DNA from: JANMDU01 sp043777675
GTDB taxonomy: Bacteria > Pseudomonadota > Gammaproteobacteria > Burkholderiales > Burkholderiaceae_C
Direction of reading: 5' to 3'
Length of the DNA stretch: 64,000 nt
Assembly: GCA_043777675.1 (NCBI GenBank)
Contig: JAYWHR010000024.1
Location: 1-64,000 of the forward strand
The notes under the pieces were generated by a model. The model worked only from the letters and a program-made list of their open reading frames with translations, was not told the DNA's origin and searched no databases. This document shows positions 25,412 to 34,430 of the stretch, piece by piece (position 1 is the first letter of the stretch; the number at the start of each line of letters is the position of its first letter). Made by a program: the position numbers and the translations under genes.

Positions 25412-26119
25412 TCAGACTTCTAGCCACTCTTTGCGTATGTAAGGATCTGCACGCAGTGTTTCGGGTGTGCCAGTAAAGACGATACTGCCATGCCCCATCA
25501 CCAAGGCGCGGTCTGAAATGGCCATGGCAATGGTGAGTTTTTGCTCGATGAGGAGCACAGAGACGCCGCGTTTTTTGAGTTCTTTGAGGTATTGCCCAAC
25601 CAGCTCGACAATCTTCGGAGCAAGGCCTTCTGTGGGCTCGTCGATGATGATGAGATCAGGATCGCCCATGAGGGTGCGGCACAGCGTGAGCATTTGCTGC
25701 TCGCCGCCGCTCATCACGCCAGCTTCGGTATGCTGGCGCTCTTTGAGGCGGGGGAACATGGTGTACATGTCATCAAAGCCCCAGCGCGGATTTTTTGCGC
25801 CTCGCTTTTGACCGAGCATGAGGTTTTGGTGCACGGTGAGTGTAGGGAAAATATCACGATTTTCGGGCACGTAGCCAAGCCCTAAATGCGCTACTTCAAA
25901 GGCTTTTTTGCCTAAAATTTCTTGATCGCGCCACTTCATGGAGCCAGTGCAATCGACCAAGCCCATAATGGCTTTTGCGGTGGTGCTGCGGCCTGAGCCG
26001 TTGCGGCCAAGCAGAGCCACAATCTCGCCTTGCCCAACGCTAAAACTCACGCCATGAAGCACATGGCTTTTGCCGTAGTAGCCGTGCAAGTTGTCAACGG
26101 TTAAGAGGTTGTTGCTCAT
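25412..26119 (-). CDS. livF: Branched-chain amino acid-type ABC transporter ATPase LivF
   Basis: 235 residues from MSNNLLTVDNLHGYYGKSH; eight extra upstream codons are rejected because they overlap livG. Walker A is slightly unusual, GRNGSGRSTTAK with Arg where Lys is normal (GRNGSGKST), which is a notable change in the ATP-binding lysine. The Q-loop, signature VMSGGEQQMLTL, Walker B LIIIDEPTEGLAP and switch Gln/His region are present. It pairs with LivG on the LivHM permease. Last gene of the minus-strand operon. Confidence 0.9.
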   Translation of the reverse strand: MSNNLLTVDNLHGYYGKSHVLHGVSFSVGQGEIVALLGRNGSGRSTTAKAIMGLVDCTGSMKWRDQEILGKKAFEVAHLGLGYVPENRDIFPTLTVHQNLMLGQKRGAKNPRWGFDDMYTMFPRLKERQHTEAGVMSGGEQQMLTLCRTLMGDPDLIIIDEPTEGLAPKIVELVGQYLKELKKRGVSVLLIEQKLTIAMAISDRALVMGHGSIVFTGTPETLRADPYIRKEWLEV

Positions 26120-26120
26120 A

Positions 26121-26894
26121 TTAGTGTCCTCCTGCCTGGCCATCCGCCACTGGCGAACCTAAATACGCCTCTTGCACCTTCGCGTTCGCGCGCACAGCAT
26201 CTGGCGTGTCAAAAGCAAGTACTTCGCCATACACCACCACAGCAATTTTGTCGGCCAAGCCAAACACCACGCCCATATCGTGCTCCACCGTGAGCAGGGT
26301 CTTGCCCTCGGTCACTTCACGGATCAATTTAATGAAGCGTGTGGTCTCCGTCTTGCTCATGCCTGCGGTGGGCTCATCGAGCAAGATCACTTCTGCGCCG
26401 CCAGCAATCGTAATTCCTATTTCTAGCGCACGCTGCTCAGCGTAAGTGAGGTTCATCGCCAATACATCGCGCTTTTTATCCAGCTTGATCATCTCCATGA
26501 GCTGATCAGCGCGTTCGTTTGCGTCATCCAAATCAGCAAGGAATTTCCAGAAAGAATATTTGTAGCCCAAGCTCCAGAGCACGCCGCAGCGCAAATTCTC
26601 AAACACGCTCAGCTTAGGGAAAATATTCGTGATCTGGAAGCTGCGCGATAGCCCCATGCGGTTGATCTCGAACGGCTTTTTGCCATTGATGCGTTGACCT
26701 TTGAGTAATATGTCTCCGTTGGTGGGCTCAAAGCGGCCTGAGATCAAGTTAAAGAGCGTGGATTTTCCTGCGCCGTTGGGCCCAATCACGGCGATGCGCT
26801 CGCCCGCATTCACTGCGAGATTCACGCCGCGAATGATTTCTGTTTTACCGAAGCTTTTGCGCAGGTCTTTGAGTTCAAGAATAGGTTGGCTCAT
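26121..26894 (-). CDS. livG: Branched-chain amino acid-type ABC transporter ATPase LivG
   Basis: 257 residues starting MSQPILELKDL at an ATG overlapping the livM stop by four bases. Walker A is GPNGAGKSTLFN, signature LTYAEQRALEIG (the LivG variant), Walker B VILLDEPTAGMS and switch His TVEHDMGVVF. The insertion between Walker A and signature is a bit longer than in E. coli LivG. It is the partner ATPase of LivF. Confidence 0.93.
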   Translation of the reverse strand: MSQPILELKDLRKSFGKTEIIRGVNLAVNAGERIAVIGPNGAGKSTLFNLISGRFEPTNGDILLKGQRINGKKPFEINRMGLSRSFQITNIFPKLSVFENLRCGVLWSLGYKYSFWKFLADLDDANERADQLMEMIKLDKKRDVLAMNLTYAEQRALEIGITIAGGAEVILLDEPTAGMSKTETTRFIKLIREVTEGKTLLTVEHDMGVVFGLADKIAVVVYGEVLAFDTPDAVRANAKVQEAYLGSPVADGQAGGH

Positions 26895-28186
26895 AACGCA
26901 GCCTCCCTTCGCTTGATCTCTTTCTCGATATCCTCTTGGATCTGGCTCCATTCTTTGGAGAATTGCCTGCGAGCGATTTCAAAAAGTCCGAGGCCAGTTA
27001 GCAACACAAAGCCCGCGCCAAACCAACTATTGAGCCCCTTAGCATCCAACGGAATGCCCACAAATTTCATTTGGCTGCCAAGCGCCACATTGAGCTGCAA
27101 GTGATAGAGCATCTCAATCATCGCGCCGGCGCCCAGCAAGATAATCAGGCCGCAAATCGCCAAGCCTAAATAACTCACCCAAAGCTTTCGCAAGAAACCG
27201 TATGCCGCCACGCGTAGATTCATCATGATCAGCGATGCGATGCCGCCCGGCGCATACATCACCATAAATAGAAAGATGAGGCCGAGATACAGCAGCCAAG
27301 CTTTGGTAAATTCCGACAACAATACAAAGGCCAGCACCATCAGTACTGCGCCGATGATGGGGCCAAAGAAAAACGTCGCACCGCCTAAAAAAGTAAACAG
27401 TAGGTAAGCGCCAGAGCGCGCCCCATGTACAACTTCTGCTGTGACGATCTCAAACAAAATTGCGCCCAGCCCGCCCGCAATGCCGGCGAAGAAGCCGGAG
27501 ATGATGAAGGCCATGTAGCGCACGCGCTGCGTGTTGTAGCCCACAAACTCTACGCGCTCAGGATTGTCTCGCACTGCGTTGAGCATGCGCCCCAGCGGCG
27601 TGCGCGTGAAGGCAAACATCAGCACCACGCTCACAAAAGTATAGGCCGCGATCAAGTAGTAGACCTGAATCGCCGGGCCAAAGGTGATGCCCAAGAAAGG
27701 CTGACCCATCACGCGATTGCTCGATATACCCGCTTCGCCGCCGAAGAATTCAGAAAACATCAGCGACATGGCAAACACCAGCTCGGCCATGCCCAGCGTG
27801 ATCATGGCGAAAGGCGTGCCAGCTTTCTTGGTTGTGACATAACCAAATAAGACGGCGAATCCTAAGCCTGCGATGCCACCAATCAATGGCACGAGGCTAA
27901 CTGGGATCGCCAGTGTGCCCTTAGACGCAATATTGAGTGCATGAATCGCAAGATAAGAGCCTAAGCCGGTATAGACCGCATGGCCGAAACTCAGCATGCC
28001 ACCTTGACCGAGCAACAAGTTATAGGAGAGGCAAGCAATGATGGCTATGCCCATCTGTGCAAGCATCATCGTGGAGAGGCCGCTGTTAAAAACCAGCGGT
28101 GCAACAAGCAGCACAAATGCAAAGAGTCCCCAGACGATCACCCTGCCCACGTTAAAAGGCTTGAATTCGTAATGTGATTTAGACAT
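26891..28186 (-). CDS. livM: Branched-chain amino acid-type ABC permease LivM with a C-terminal extension
   Basis: 431 residues. The core 1-330 has the LivM helices and the loop RTPLGRMLNAVRDNPERVEFVGYN that contacts the ATPase. After about residue 335 there are roughly 95 extra residues with two further hydrophobic segments and a charged end (IEKEIKRREAAL), more than in E. coli LivM. It overlaps livG by four bases and follows livH closely. Confidence 0.9.
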   Translation of the reverse strand: MSKSHYEFKPFNVGRVIVWGLFAFVLLVAPLVFNSGLSTMMLAQMGIAIIACLSYNLLLGQGGMLSFGHAVYTGLGSYLAIHALNIASKGTLAIPVSLVPLIGGIAGLGFAVLFGYVTTKKAGTPFAMITLGMAELVFAMSLMFSEFFGGEAGISSNRVMGQPFLGITFGPAIQVYYLIAAYTFVSVVLMFAFTRTPLGRMLNAVRDNPERVEFVGYNTQRVRYMAFIISGFFAGIAGGLGAILFEIVTAEVVHGARSGAYLLFTFLGGATFFFGPIIGAVLMVLAFVLLSEFTKAWLLYLGLIFLFMVMYAPGGIASLIMMNLRVAAYGFLRKLWVSYLGLAICGLIILLGAGAMIEMLYHLQLNVALGSQMKFVGIPLDAKGLNSWFGAGFVLLTGLGLFEIARRQFSKEWSQIQEDIEKEIKRREAAL

Positions 28187-28188
28187 GA

Positions 28189-29223
28189 TCAGCCCTCCCT
28201 CGTGCCAAGCAACCCCTTAGGCCGGAAGATGAGGATCAGCACCAAGAAGAGGTACGGCAGAATTGGCGCGACTTGGGAAATCGACAGCTTCATGACCGAA
28301 TTATTCTTTGCAGAGTCTGAGAGTTGCACACCCAACTGCCCTGCCACAGAAACGATAGACGTATCAAACGCCACGGCAAAAGTCTGAATCACACCAATCA
28401 GAATAGATGCAAGAAACGCCCCTGAAAGCGAGCCCATGCCGCCAACAACGACGACGACGAAAATCACCGAACCTACAGCCGCCGCCATATTCGGCTCTGT
28501 CACAAACGTGCTGCCGCCAATGACACCGGCCAAGCCAGCCAGCGCAGCGCCTGCGCCAAACACCATCATCAATACACGAGGCACGTTATGCCCTAAGGCT
28601 TCCACCGTATCCGCATGTGTGAGAGAAGCTTGAATGACTAGGCCAATCCGCGTACGCGTGAGCAGCAGCCACACAGCCACCAACATCACCAGCGCCACAA
28701 TCATCATAAAGCCCCGTGTGGCAGGAAACAGCGAGCAGACCACGCGAATACTGGCATCTGCTGCGCTGCACATCTCTGGCGTGGCGCGCCCCCACACAAA
28801 ACTCAAGCCATTCTGAGCGTGATTGATCAGCGAAAATATAGGGCCCGAGAGAATCTCCGGTGGCTTGAAATCGACCGCCGAGCGCCCCCACACAAGTTGC
28901 ACCAGCTCCAAAATAACGTAAGACAAGCCAAACGTGATGAGGAGCTCCGGCACATGGCCGAATTGATGCACGCGGCGCAGCGCATACTTCTCAAACATCG
29001 CACCCATGCCACCCACGACTAAGGGCGCAATAATCAAAGCTGGCCAGAAGCCCACGATGCCAGTGACGGTGTATCCTACATAAGCACCCAGCATGTAAAA
29101 CGAGGCATGCGCGAAATTAAGCACACCCATCATGCTGAAAATCAGCGTAAGGCCAGAGCTGAGCAGAAACAGCAAGAGCCCGTAGCTCAGGCCATTCAGC
29201 ATCGAGATGATAAAAAATTCCAT
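28189..29223 (-). CDS. livH: Branched-chain amino acid-type ABC permease LivH
   Basis: 344 residues, about eight helices. Typical LivH start LNGLSYGLLLFLLSSGLTLI with GVLNFAHASFYMLGAY, and the conserved GLVIQASLTHADTVEALGHN loop with Glu-Ala-Leu-Gly. A loop of about 50 residues between helices (SAVDFKPPEILSGP to SLFPATRG) is longer than usual. Two bases separate its stop from livM, and a strong terminator lies between it and the livK gene upstream. Confidence 0.92.
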   Translation of the reverse strand: MEFFIISMLNGLSYGLLLFLLSSGLTLIFSMMGVLNFAHASFYMLGAYVGYTVTGIVGFWPALIIAPLVVGGMGAMFEKYALRRVHQFGHVPELLITFGLSYVILELVQLVWGRSAVDFKPPEILSGPIFSLINHAQNGLSFVWGRATPEMCSAADASIRVVCSLFPATRGFMMIVALVMLVAVWLLLTRTRIGLVIQASLTHADTVEALGHNVPRVLMMVFGAGAALAGLAGVIGGSTFVTEPNMAAAVGSVIFVVVVVGGMGSLSGAFLASILIGVIQTFAVAFDTSIVSVAGQLGVQLSDSAKNNSVMKLSISQVAPILPYLFLVLILIFRPKGLLGTREG

Positions 29224-29272
29224 GGCAGTCCGTGTTTTGACAAGGCAAGCACAAATCTAAACTGAAAATAAA

Positions 29273-29305
29273 AATGACTTCGCAGCGCAACGCTGCGAAG
29301 TCATT
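29273..29305 (-). terminator. Intrinsic terminator after livK
   Basis: A perfect 15-bp stem (arms 29273-29287 and 29291-29305) with a three-base loop, followed on the minus strand by TTTTTATTTTC. It lies 25 bp past the livK stop and 50 bp before livH. It should raise livK transcript over the permease and ATPase genes, as is common for abundant binding proteins. Confidence 0.9.
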
Positions 29306-29329
29306 GAGTCAACCATTGTTAAACAATGC

Positions 29330-30619
29330 TTAGGAAGGACGCTTCATCACACAGCTTGTTGGCGTGCTAGCGATATAGGCTGGAAAATCCTGAATCGGTG
29401 CCAAAGTCATGTCAGTTTTCTCGGCAGTGTTGGGAAATTTACCGCCCGCTTTTTGCCACACTGTCATGGACAATGGCTGCTGAAGCTGGTGATCGGTCTT
29501 GCGCATTTCGACGTCGCCATTCCAGTTTTTAAACTTCAAACCGGACAGCGCAGCAGCCACCTTGATTGGCTCAGTAGATTTGGCTTGTGCCATGGCTGTT
29601 GCTAAAGCGTTGTAGACGGTAGCGATCTGCCCGGTGTACATATCGTCGCCAAACTTCGCTTTGAATTCGTTTTGCCATTTGCCCATGTCGCCAGGCATGT
29701 TGTAGTGCAGGATGGCGATCTGCTTGACTTTGCCTTCCATTGTGCTGCCAAGCGCTGTGGGTGTGCCGGTCACACCGGTGTAATAGGTGTAGAACTTGCC
29801 TGTGTAGCCGCCTTCATTGGCTGCTTTGACGAGCAAGGCCAAATCGGAGCCCCAATTGCCGGTGATCACGGTATCTGCGCCAGAGGCTTTGATCTTGGCG
29901 ATGTAGGGTGCGAAATCGCGCACCTGAGCAAGAGGATGCAACTCTTCGCCTACGAATTTGATATCAGGGCGCTTGCGAGCCGCAATTTCTTTGGCATATT
30001 TGGCCACTTGTTGGCCATGCGAATAATTTTGATTGAGCAAATACACGTTCTTGACGCTTGTGTCTGCCTTCATGTTTTCGATCAGCGCTTCCATTTTCAT
30101 CGAAGAATCTGCATCGAAGCGGAAATGCCAATAGCTGCATTTGCTGTTGGTGAGATCTGGGTCAACAGCAGCGTAGTTGAGGAAAAGGATCTCCTTACCA
30201 GGGTTGCGCTCGTTGTGCTTATTCACTGCATCGACCAAAGCGCCTGCTACGCCAGAGCCGTTACCTTGTGTGATGTAACGAATGCCTTGGTCGGTGGCGG
30301 CTTTGAGTGCGTTCAAGCTTTCCACAGGGCTGAGCTTGTTATCAAAGCCCACGAGCTCGAATTTCACGCCTGCAGGATTATTAGCACTGAATTTCTCTGC
30401 AAAATATTGGAAAGATTTAAGTTGATTCAGGCCCACGGGGCCCATCAGGCCACTTTGCGGATCGATCAGAGCGATCTTCACGGTTTGGCCAGCCAATGGG
30501 CCAGCAGCAGCCTTAGCAGGCGCGGCTTTAGCGGCAGGCTTGGCAGGCGCTTGCGCAACAGCAACGCCAGCGCATGCGAGCGCAATGCTGAGCGAGAGGG
30601 TTTTCAAAATCATATTCAT
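29330..30619 (-). CDS. livK: ABC transporter substrate-binding protein (LivK/periplasmic binding family 6)
   Basis: 429 residues. Signal peptide ending ACAGVAVAQ, then an Ala/Lys/Pro linker and the binding fold beginning VKIALIDPQSGLMGPVG. A region near ILFLNYAAVDPDLTNSKCS and the ligand contacts LLNQNYSHGQQVAKYAKEIA follow family 6 rather than classical leucine-binding protein. Together with the acyl-CoA ligase upstream this suggests uptake of a carboxylic acid or amide rather than an amino acid; this is inference. Encoded upstream of the terminator, so likely the most expressed gene of the operon. Confidence 0.88.
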   Translation of the reverse strand: MNMILKTLSLSIALACAGVAVAQAPAKPAAKAAPAKAAAGPLAGQTVKIALIDPQSGLMGPVGLNQLKSFQYFAEKFSANNPAGVKFELVGFDNKLSPVESLNALKAATDQGIRYITQGNGSGVAGALVDAVNKHNERNPGKEILFLNYAAVDPDLTNSKCSYWHFRFDADSSMKMEALIENMKADTSVKNVYLLNQNYSHGQQVAKYAKEIAARKRPDIKFVGEELHPLAQVRDFAPYIAKIKASGADTVITGNWGSDLALLVKAANEGGYTGKFYTYYTGVTGTPTALGSTMEGKVKQIAILHYNMPGDMGKWQNEFKAKFGDDMYTGQIATVYNALATAMAQAKSTEPIKVAAALSGLKFKNWNGDVEMRKTDHQLQQPLSMTVWQKAGGKFPNTAEKTDMTLAPIQDFPAYIASTPTSCVMKRPS

Positions 30620-30776
30620 AAGACAGTCTCCAAGTAAAACGATGGTAAGAGGTTAACGGACGAGCCTCGACGCTGCGCTAGGGGATTGCCCGCATGCATG
30701 AGCACAGATTGAATGCGGCTATCACCTGTGTGACTGTGGGTTCAAAGCAAGGCGCGGGCATCGGTTGAGCCGAGAT

Positions 30777-32405
30777 TCATGCAGAAGGCAACTTGTAATC
30801 CTTAAGCTGCTCGCGCAATTTCATCTTTTGCATCTTGCCGGTGGCACCCAACGGAATCGCATCGACGAAGACCACGTCATCGGGGATTTGCCATTTAGCA
30901 GTCTTGCCTTCGTAGAATTTAAGCAGCTCAACCACAGTCACTTCGGCGCCCGGCTTTTTCACCACGGCAATAATTGGCCGCTCATCCCATTTCGGATGTG
31001 CCATGCCGACGCAGGCGGCCATGGCAATCGCGGGATGCGCCATCGCAATATTTTCCACATCAATCGAACTGATCCATTCGCCGCCACTCTTGATCACATC
31101 TTTGCTGCGATCTGTGATTTGCATGAAGCCGTCTGGATCAATCGTAGCCACATCGCCGGTGGGAAACCAGCCGTCTTGCAGTGGATCACCGCCCTCGCCT
31201 TTAAAATACTCTTTAACGATCCACGGGCCTTTAACGAGCAGATCGCCATACGTCTTGCCATCCCAAGGCAGCTCTTTTCCATCGGCATCCACGATCTTCA
31301 TGTCCACCCCATAAATCGCACGGCCTTGCTTCAGACGAATCTTCATTTGCTCATCCGCTGGCAGGCTGAGCTGCTTGTTTTTCAGCGTGTTGAGCGTCCC
31401 CAGTGGCGACATCTCTGTCATGCCCCAAGCATGAAGCACTTCCACGCCATAGTCTTCCTGGAAAGCATGGATCATCGCCGGCGGGCAGGCGCTGCCGCCG
31501 ATCACGGTGCGCTTGAGCGTGGAGAATTTCAATCCAGCAGGCTTCATATGCCCCAGCATCATTTGCCATACGGTCGGCACGCCCGCCGCATAGCTCACCT
31601 TCTCCGCCTCGATCAGCTCATAAATCGATTTGCCATCCATCGCTGGGCCGGGGAATACCAGCTTGCAGCCCGTGAGCGCCGCGCTATACGGAATGCCCCA
31701 AGCGTTAACGTGAAACATCGGCACGACAGGGAGCACGGAATCTCGCGCGGAAAGGCCCATCACATCCGGCAGCGCCGCCGCATAAGCATGCAGCGTGGTG
31801 GAGCGATGCGAATACAGCGCGGCCTTTGGGTTGCCTGTGGTGCCGCTGGTGTAGCACATGCTCGAAGCGCTGTTCTCGTCAAACTGAGGCCAGTTGTACT
31901 TTTTAGGCTGCGAGCCGATCCAAGCCTCGTAGCTCAGCAAATTCGGAATACCTGAATCCGCAGGCAACTTGTCTGCATCACACATCGCCACATAAGCCTT
32001 GATCGTCGTGCAACGCGCATGCACCGCTTGCACAATCGGCAAAAAGCTCATGTCAAAGCAGAGTACCTGATCCTCGGCATGATTGGCAATCCACACCACC
32101 TGATCAGGATGCAAACGCGGATTGATCGTGTGCAGCACCCGCCCCGAGCCACTCACACCGAAATACAGCTCCAAATGCCGGTAGCCATTCCAAGCCAGCG
32201 TGGCCACGCGGTCTGAAAATGCCAAATTCATGCCATCCAAAGCTCCTGCCACTTGCCGCGAGCGCCGCGCCACATCGCTCCATGTGTAACGGTGAATATC
32301 GCCTTCCACGCGGCGCGAAACGATCTCACCATCACCATGATGGCGATCCGCGAATTCAATCAAACTCGAAATCAACAAGGGCTGCGACTGCATCAAACCT
32401 AGCAT
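30777..32405 (-). CDS. Acyl-CoA synthetase (AMP-forming, fatty-acid ligase family)
   Basis: 542 residues. AMP-binding motif SMCYTSGTTGNPKAALYSHR near residues 185-204, HAWGMTEMSPLG near 330, and the C-terminal hinge GWFPTGDVATIDPDGFMQITDRSKD with the catalytic Lys in ATGKMQKMKLRE. The enzyme makes an acyl-CoA from a carboxylate, ATP and CoA. It lies upstream of livK on the same strand (157 bp gap), so the transporter may supply its substrate. The exact acid cannot be read from the sequence. Confidence 0.92.
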   Translation of the reverse strand: MLGLMQSQPLLISSLIEFADRHHGDGEIVSRRVEGDIHRYTWSDVARRSRQVAGALDGMNLAFSDRVATLAWNGYRHLELYFGVSGSGRVLHTINPRLHPDQVVWIANHAEDQVLCFDMSFLPIVQAVHARCTTIKAYVAMCDADKLPADSGIPNLLSYEAWIGSQPKKYNWPQFDENSASSMCYTSGTTGNPKAALYSHRSTTLHAYAAALPDVMGLSARDSVLPVVPMFHVNAWGIPYSAALTGCKLVFPGPAMDGKSIYELIEAEKVSYAAGVPTVWQMMLGHMKPAGLKFSTLKRTVIGGSACPPAMIHAFQEDYGVEVLHAWGMTEMSPLGTLNTLKNKQLSLPADEQMKIRLKQGRAIYGVDMKIVDADGKELPWDGKTYGDLLVKGPWIVKEYFKGEGGDPLQDGWFPTGDVATIDPDGFMQITDRSKDVIKSGGEWISSIDVENIAMAHPAIAMAACVGMAHPKWDERPIIAVVKKPGAEVTVVELLKFYEGKTAKWQIPDDVVFVDAIPLGATGKMQKMKLREQLKDYKLPSA

Positions 32406-32504
32406 GAATGTCTCCTGAAATATGAACTTGAGTATCGGGCAAAACTACTGCCCTCACGATGCGCAATTGCCCTAGTTTTTTTGGGTTTCTTGATTGGCGC
32501 TCCA

Positions 32505-32631
32505 TGGCATGTGATCGGCGCAGTCGCCCTGGCCTCATGAGTCAGCTCGCGAGTTACGCGGCACCTGCCGCTTCAATGACGTGCGCTGCGCTGCCAGAAT
32601 CGGCCACGCCAACTGCGCCGATCACATGCCA
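32505..32631. repeat. Perfect 20-bp inverted repeat in a gene-free gap
   Basis: Arms 32505-32524 and 32612-32631 are perfect reverse complements separated by 87 bp. Each arm, read outward-in, would encode WHVIGAV, so this looks like an inverted duplication of a coding fragment. The 32406-32766 gap contains no other gene I can support; the reading frame from the right arm (HVIGAVGVADSGSAAHVIEA) stops after about 30 codons. Confidence 0.7.
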
Positions 32632-32766
32632 AGGTGGGCGAGCGACGATCTAAATTCAGTGCGCAAGCGTGATTGCCGCGCAATAGCGTTGATGCTGGTC
32701 GCCTTGGTGATACATCGCCTTGACCAAGAAGAGTGAGAATGGATTCAAACCCACAAAGCCTGCGCC

Positions 32767-33210
32767 ATGACTTCCTTTACCGACCTCCAAACGCTAGCTG
32801 CCCTCAACAAGCGCTTCATCCACAACTTCGTCACCAACGACGTGCCTTCGCATGATGCGATTCTTCATGCGGATTTTCGGGCAATTTACAGCGCTGGCAA
32901 TCATATTGATCGCGTGTCATACCTGTTGTATTGGGCTACCGGCTTTGATCCAAAGGTCATCACATACTGGGACATGCGCGATCAACGCATCAATATCGTG
33001 GGCGACACAGCATTGGTCGGCGCAACGAACCGCTGGATTCGCTTGGTCAATGGCAAAGAAACCGTGGGCATGAGCTGCTACACCGACACCTACGTGCGCG
33101 TCGGCGAGAAATGGCTGTGCATCTTGGCGCAGCTCACACCGGTGCAGCCAGAGAATTACCCAGCGGATGAGACGATTGCTGTTAAGTATTCGAATGGCGT
33201 GTTGCAGTAA
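32767..33210 (+). CDS. SnoaL/NTF2-like protein
   Basis: 147 residues: an N-terminal helix (LAALNKRFIHNFVTNDV), the SHDAILHADFRAIYSAG turn and beta strands ending MSCYTDTYVRVGEKWLCILAQLTPV, the pattern of small NTF2-like proteins (SnoaL/DUF4440 group). Enzymatic or carrier role unknown. It is isolated, with an inverted repeat region upstream and a hairpin downstream. A truncated relative of the same fold lies at 8534-8806. Confidence 0.75.
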   Translation: MTSFTDLQTLAALNKRFIHNFVTNDVPSHDAILHADFRAIYSAGNHIDRVSYLLYWATGFDPKVITYWDMRDQRINIVGDTALVGATNRWIRLVNGKETVGMSCYTDTYVRVGEKWLCILAQLTPVQPENYPADETIAVKYSNGVLQ

Positions 33211-33240
33211 ATGCGCATTGGATGAGCCAATAGGCCGCGA

Positions 33241-33306
33241 GTTTGAGGCATTTCGCCCGACTGATTTGTCGTACTCGACCATGAAGGCGGGCGGAATGCC
33301 TCAAAC
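33241..33306. repeat. Long hairpin-forming inverted repeat
   Basis: Arms 33241-33259 (begins GTTTGAGGCAT) and 33288-33306 pair over 19 bp with one mismatch around a 28-base loop. It lies about 30 bp downstream of the SnoaL-like stop. No U-run follows, so it is either a weak terminator or a small palindromic element rather than a canonical terminator. Confidence 0.65.
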
Positions 33307-33379
33307 ACGTAGCCGGTCTTTCCGAAACGCTACTTTCCGAACTCTAAGGCTCGACTGATACGGAGTATTTTGAATACTG

Positions 33380-33447
33380 ATACTATTAATTCAATAGCAT
33401 TCTACGCAGATTCTATGCCGGCTATAGACCATTTTCACTTCAAAATC
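33380..33447 (+). repeat. GCCGGC-core dispersed repeat between genes
   Basis: Reads TACTATTAATTCAATAGCAT, then TCTACGCAGATTCTATGCCG, then GCTATAGACC and an A/T-rich tail. It touches the 3' end of the convergent PIN toxin gene, so the last codons of that gene may lie in the repeat tail. Confidence 0.8.
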
Positions 33448-33848
33448 CGCCCAACAAACCAACTCGCCTTCACTATCTTCGTGCCCACATGCTCGCGCAA
33501 CGCTAGCAAGCCACTTTTATCGCCCGTGACCAAATACTGCACTTGCCCCGCCTGCGCTAGGGCGAGTAGAAAATCATCCTTCGGATCGCTCGAGCGCTTC
33601 ACCTCTGGGAGATCAGTTTGCACATTCGCTAGATGGCGCAAGCTGTTCATGAGCAAGCCGGCTTCTGAAGGCTTGATGCGAGTTGCAATCGCGATGCGGC
33701 GGGTGACTTCGCGCACTTCATGGAGTTGCGCGTCGCAAGTGAGCAACTCCAACTTTTTGTCTCGCCAAGCTTGATAAATCGCAAATGGCGCAGCAGATTT
33801 GCTGATGAGGGCTGACACCAAAATGTTGGTGTCGAGGACGACGCGCAT
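33435..33848 (-). CDS. PIN-domain toxin (COG1569-like)
   Basis: 137 residues from MRVVLDTNILVSAL, the classic PIN start with the first catalytic Asp. Glu lies in LHEVREVTRRIA, and SDPKDDFLLALAQAG plus YLVTGDKSGLLAL carry the remaining acids. A TTG five codons earlier, overlapping the antitoxin stop, is an alternative start. Predicted ribonuclease toxin of the pair with the gene at 33860-34126. Its 3' end lies at a dispersed repeat. Confidence 0.78.
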   Translation of the reverse strand: MRVVLDTNILVSALISKSAAPFAIYQAWRDKKLELLTCDAQLHEVREVTRRIAIATRIKPSEAGLLMNSLRHLANVQTDLPEVKRSSDPKDDFLLALAQAGQVQYLVTGDKSGLLALREHVGTKIVKASWFVGRILK

Positions 33849-33859
33849 GCCTTTGGCAA

Positions 33860-34126
33860 TCAACGCGAGCGCACAGCATCCAACGCTTGGTCAATCAAAG
33901 CTTGCATCTGCGCATCGCTTCGATCTGCATTGCGCAAACGCAGCTGCTCTGTCGTGTTATCCAGCATGCGCCAACGCACAGCTTCTTCCACAAAGCGCGA
34001 AAGATCGCCCTTTTTCATGCCTTGCGCACCCAGATACTCGCGCAAATGCGAGTCAGTCTCAGCGCTGACAGATAGGCTCCAGCGAGCGGGGATGGCGTTT
34101 AGGGAAGACGTTTCAGTTGAGAGCAT
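33860..34126 (-). CDS. Antitoxin of the PIN pair, RHH-type
   Basis: About 88 residues. The segment RWSLSVSAETDSHLREYLGA has the strand-helix start of a ribbon-helix-helix protein, and MKKGDLSRFVEEAVRWRML a second helix with the typical SRFVEEAV. The coding frame runs further upstream, but the ATG at 34126 is the first sensible start. The gene precedes the toxin with at most a four-base overlap and is expected to repress the pair's own promoter. Confidence 0.72.
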   Translation of the reverse strand: MLSTETSSLNAIPARWSLSVSAETDSHLREYLGAQGMKKGDLSRFVEEAVRWRMLDNTTEQLRLRNADRSDAQMQALIDQALDAVRSR

Positions 34127-34329
34127 AAGCGGATAGATGTTTATGTGCAGAAGATTTTCTCTCGTTGCAGCGTACGTGTCAAGCCCAGATATCTGAGCAA
34201 CAAAGCTCCAACGCAAGGCCGCAACATAGCATCGACAGCAGACCTCGCAACAGTCGCCGCCCTCAACTCGGCAGATCAGGGCGTGGTATTTGCGCGGTGT
34301 GCAGCAATAAGAAGCTGATCATCCAATTG

Positions 34330-34400
34330 ACTATCAATTGCATAGCAAGCTGCGTAGATTCTATGCCGGCGAATGGCATAAAAAGCATTGAAATTCGGCC
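34330..34400 (+). repeat. GCCGGC-core dispersed repeat between genes
   Basis: ACTATCAATTGCATAGCAAG, CTGCGTAGATTCTATGCCGG, then a tail with AAAAAGC and GAAATTCGGCC. It occupies the gap between the antitoxin and the convergent recombinase-like gene. Apart from this repeat, the 34127-34430 gap shows no gene. Confidence 0.8.
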
Positions 34401-34430
34401 TTTGACTGCCCTGCGCGCTTTTCGCTCAAG

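Noticed and set aside
29672..30637. 321-codon + strand open frame
   Set aside because: Antisense to the livK gene, no recognisable domain.
30765..31955. Long open frame of 396 codons on the + strand
   Set aside because: It is antisense to the acyl-CoA synthetase gene; the composition is that of a shadow frame with no protein family.
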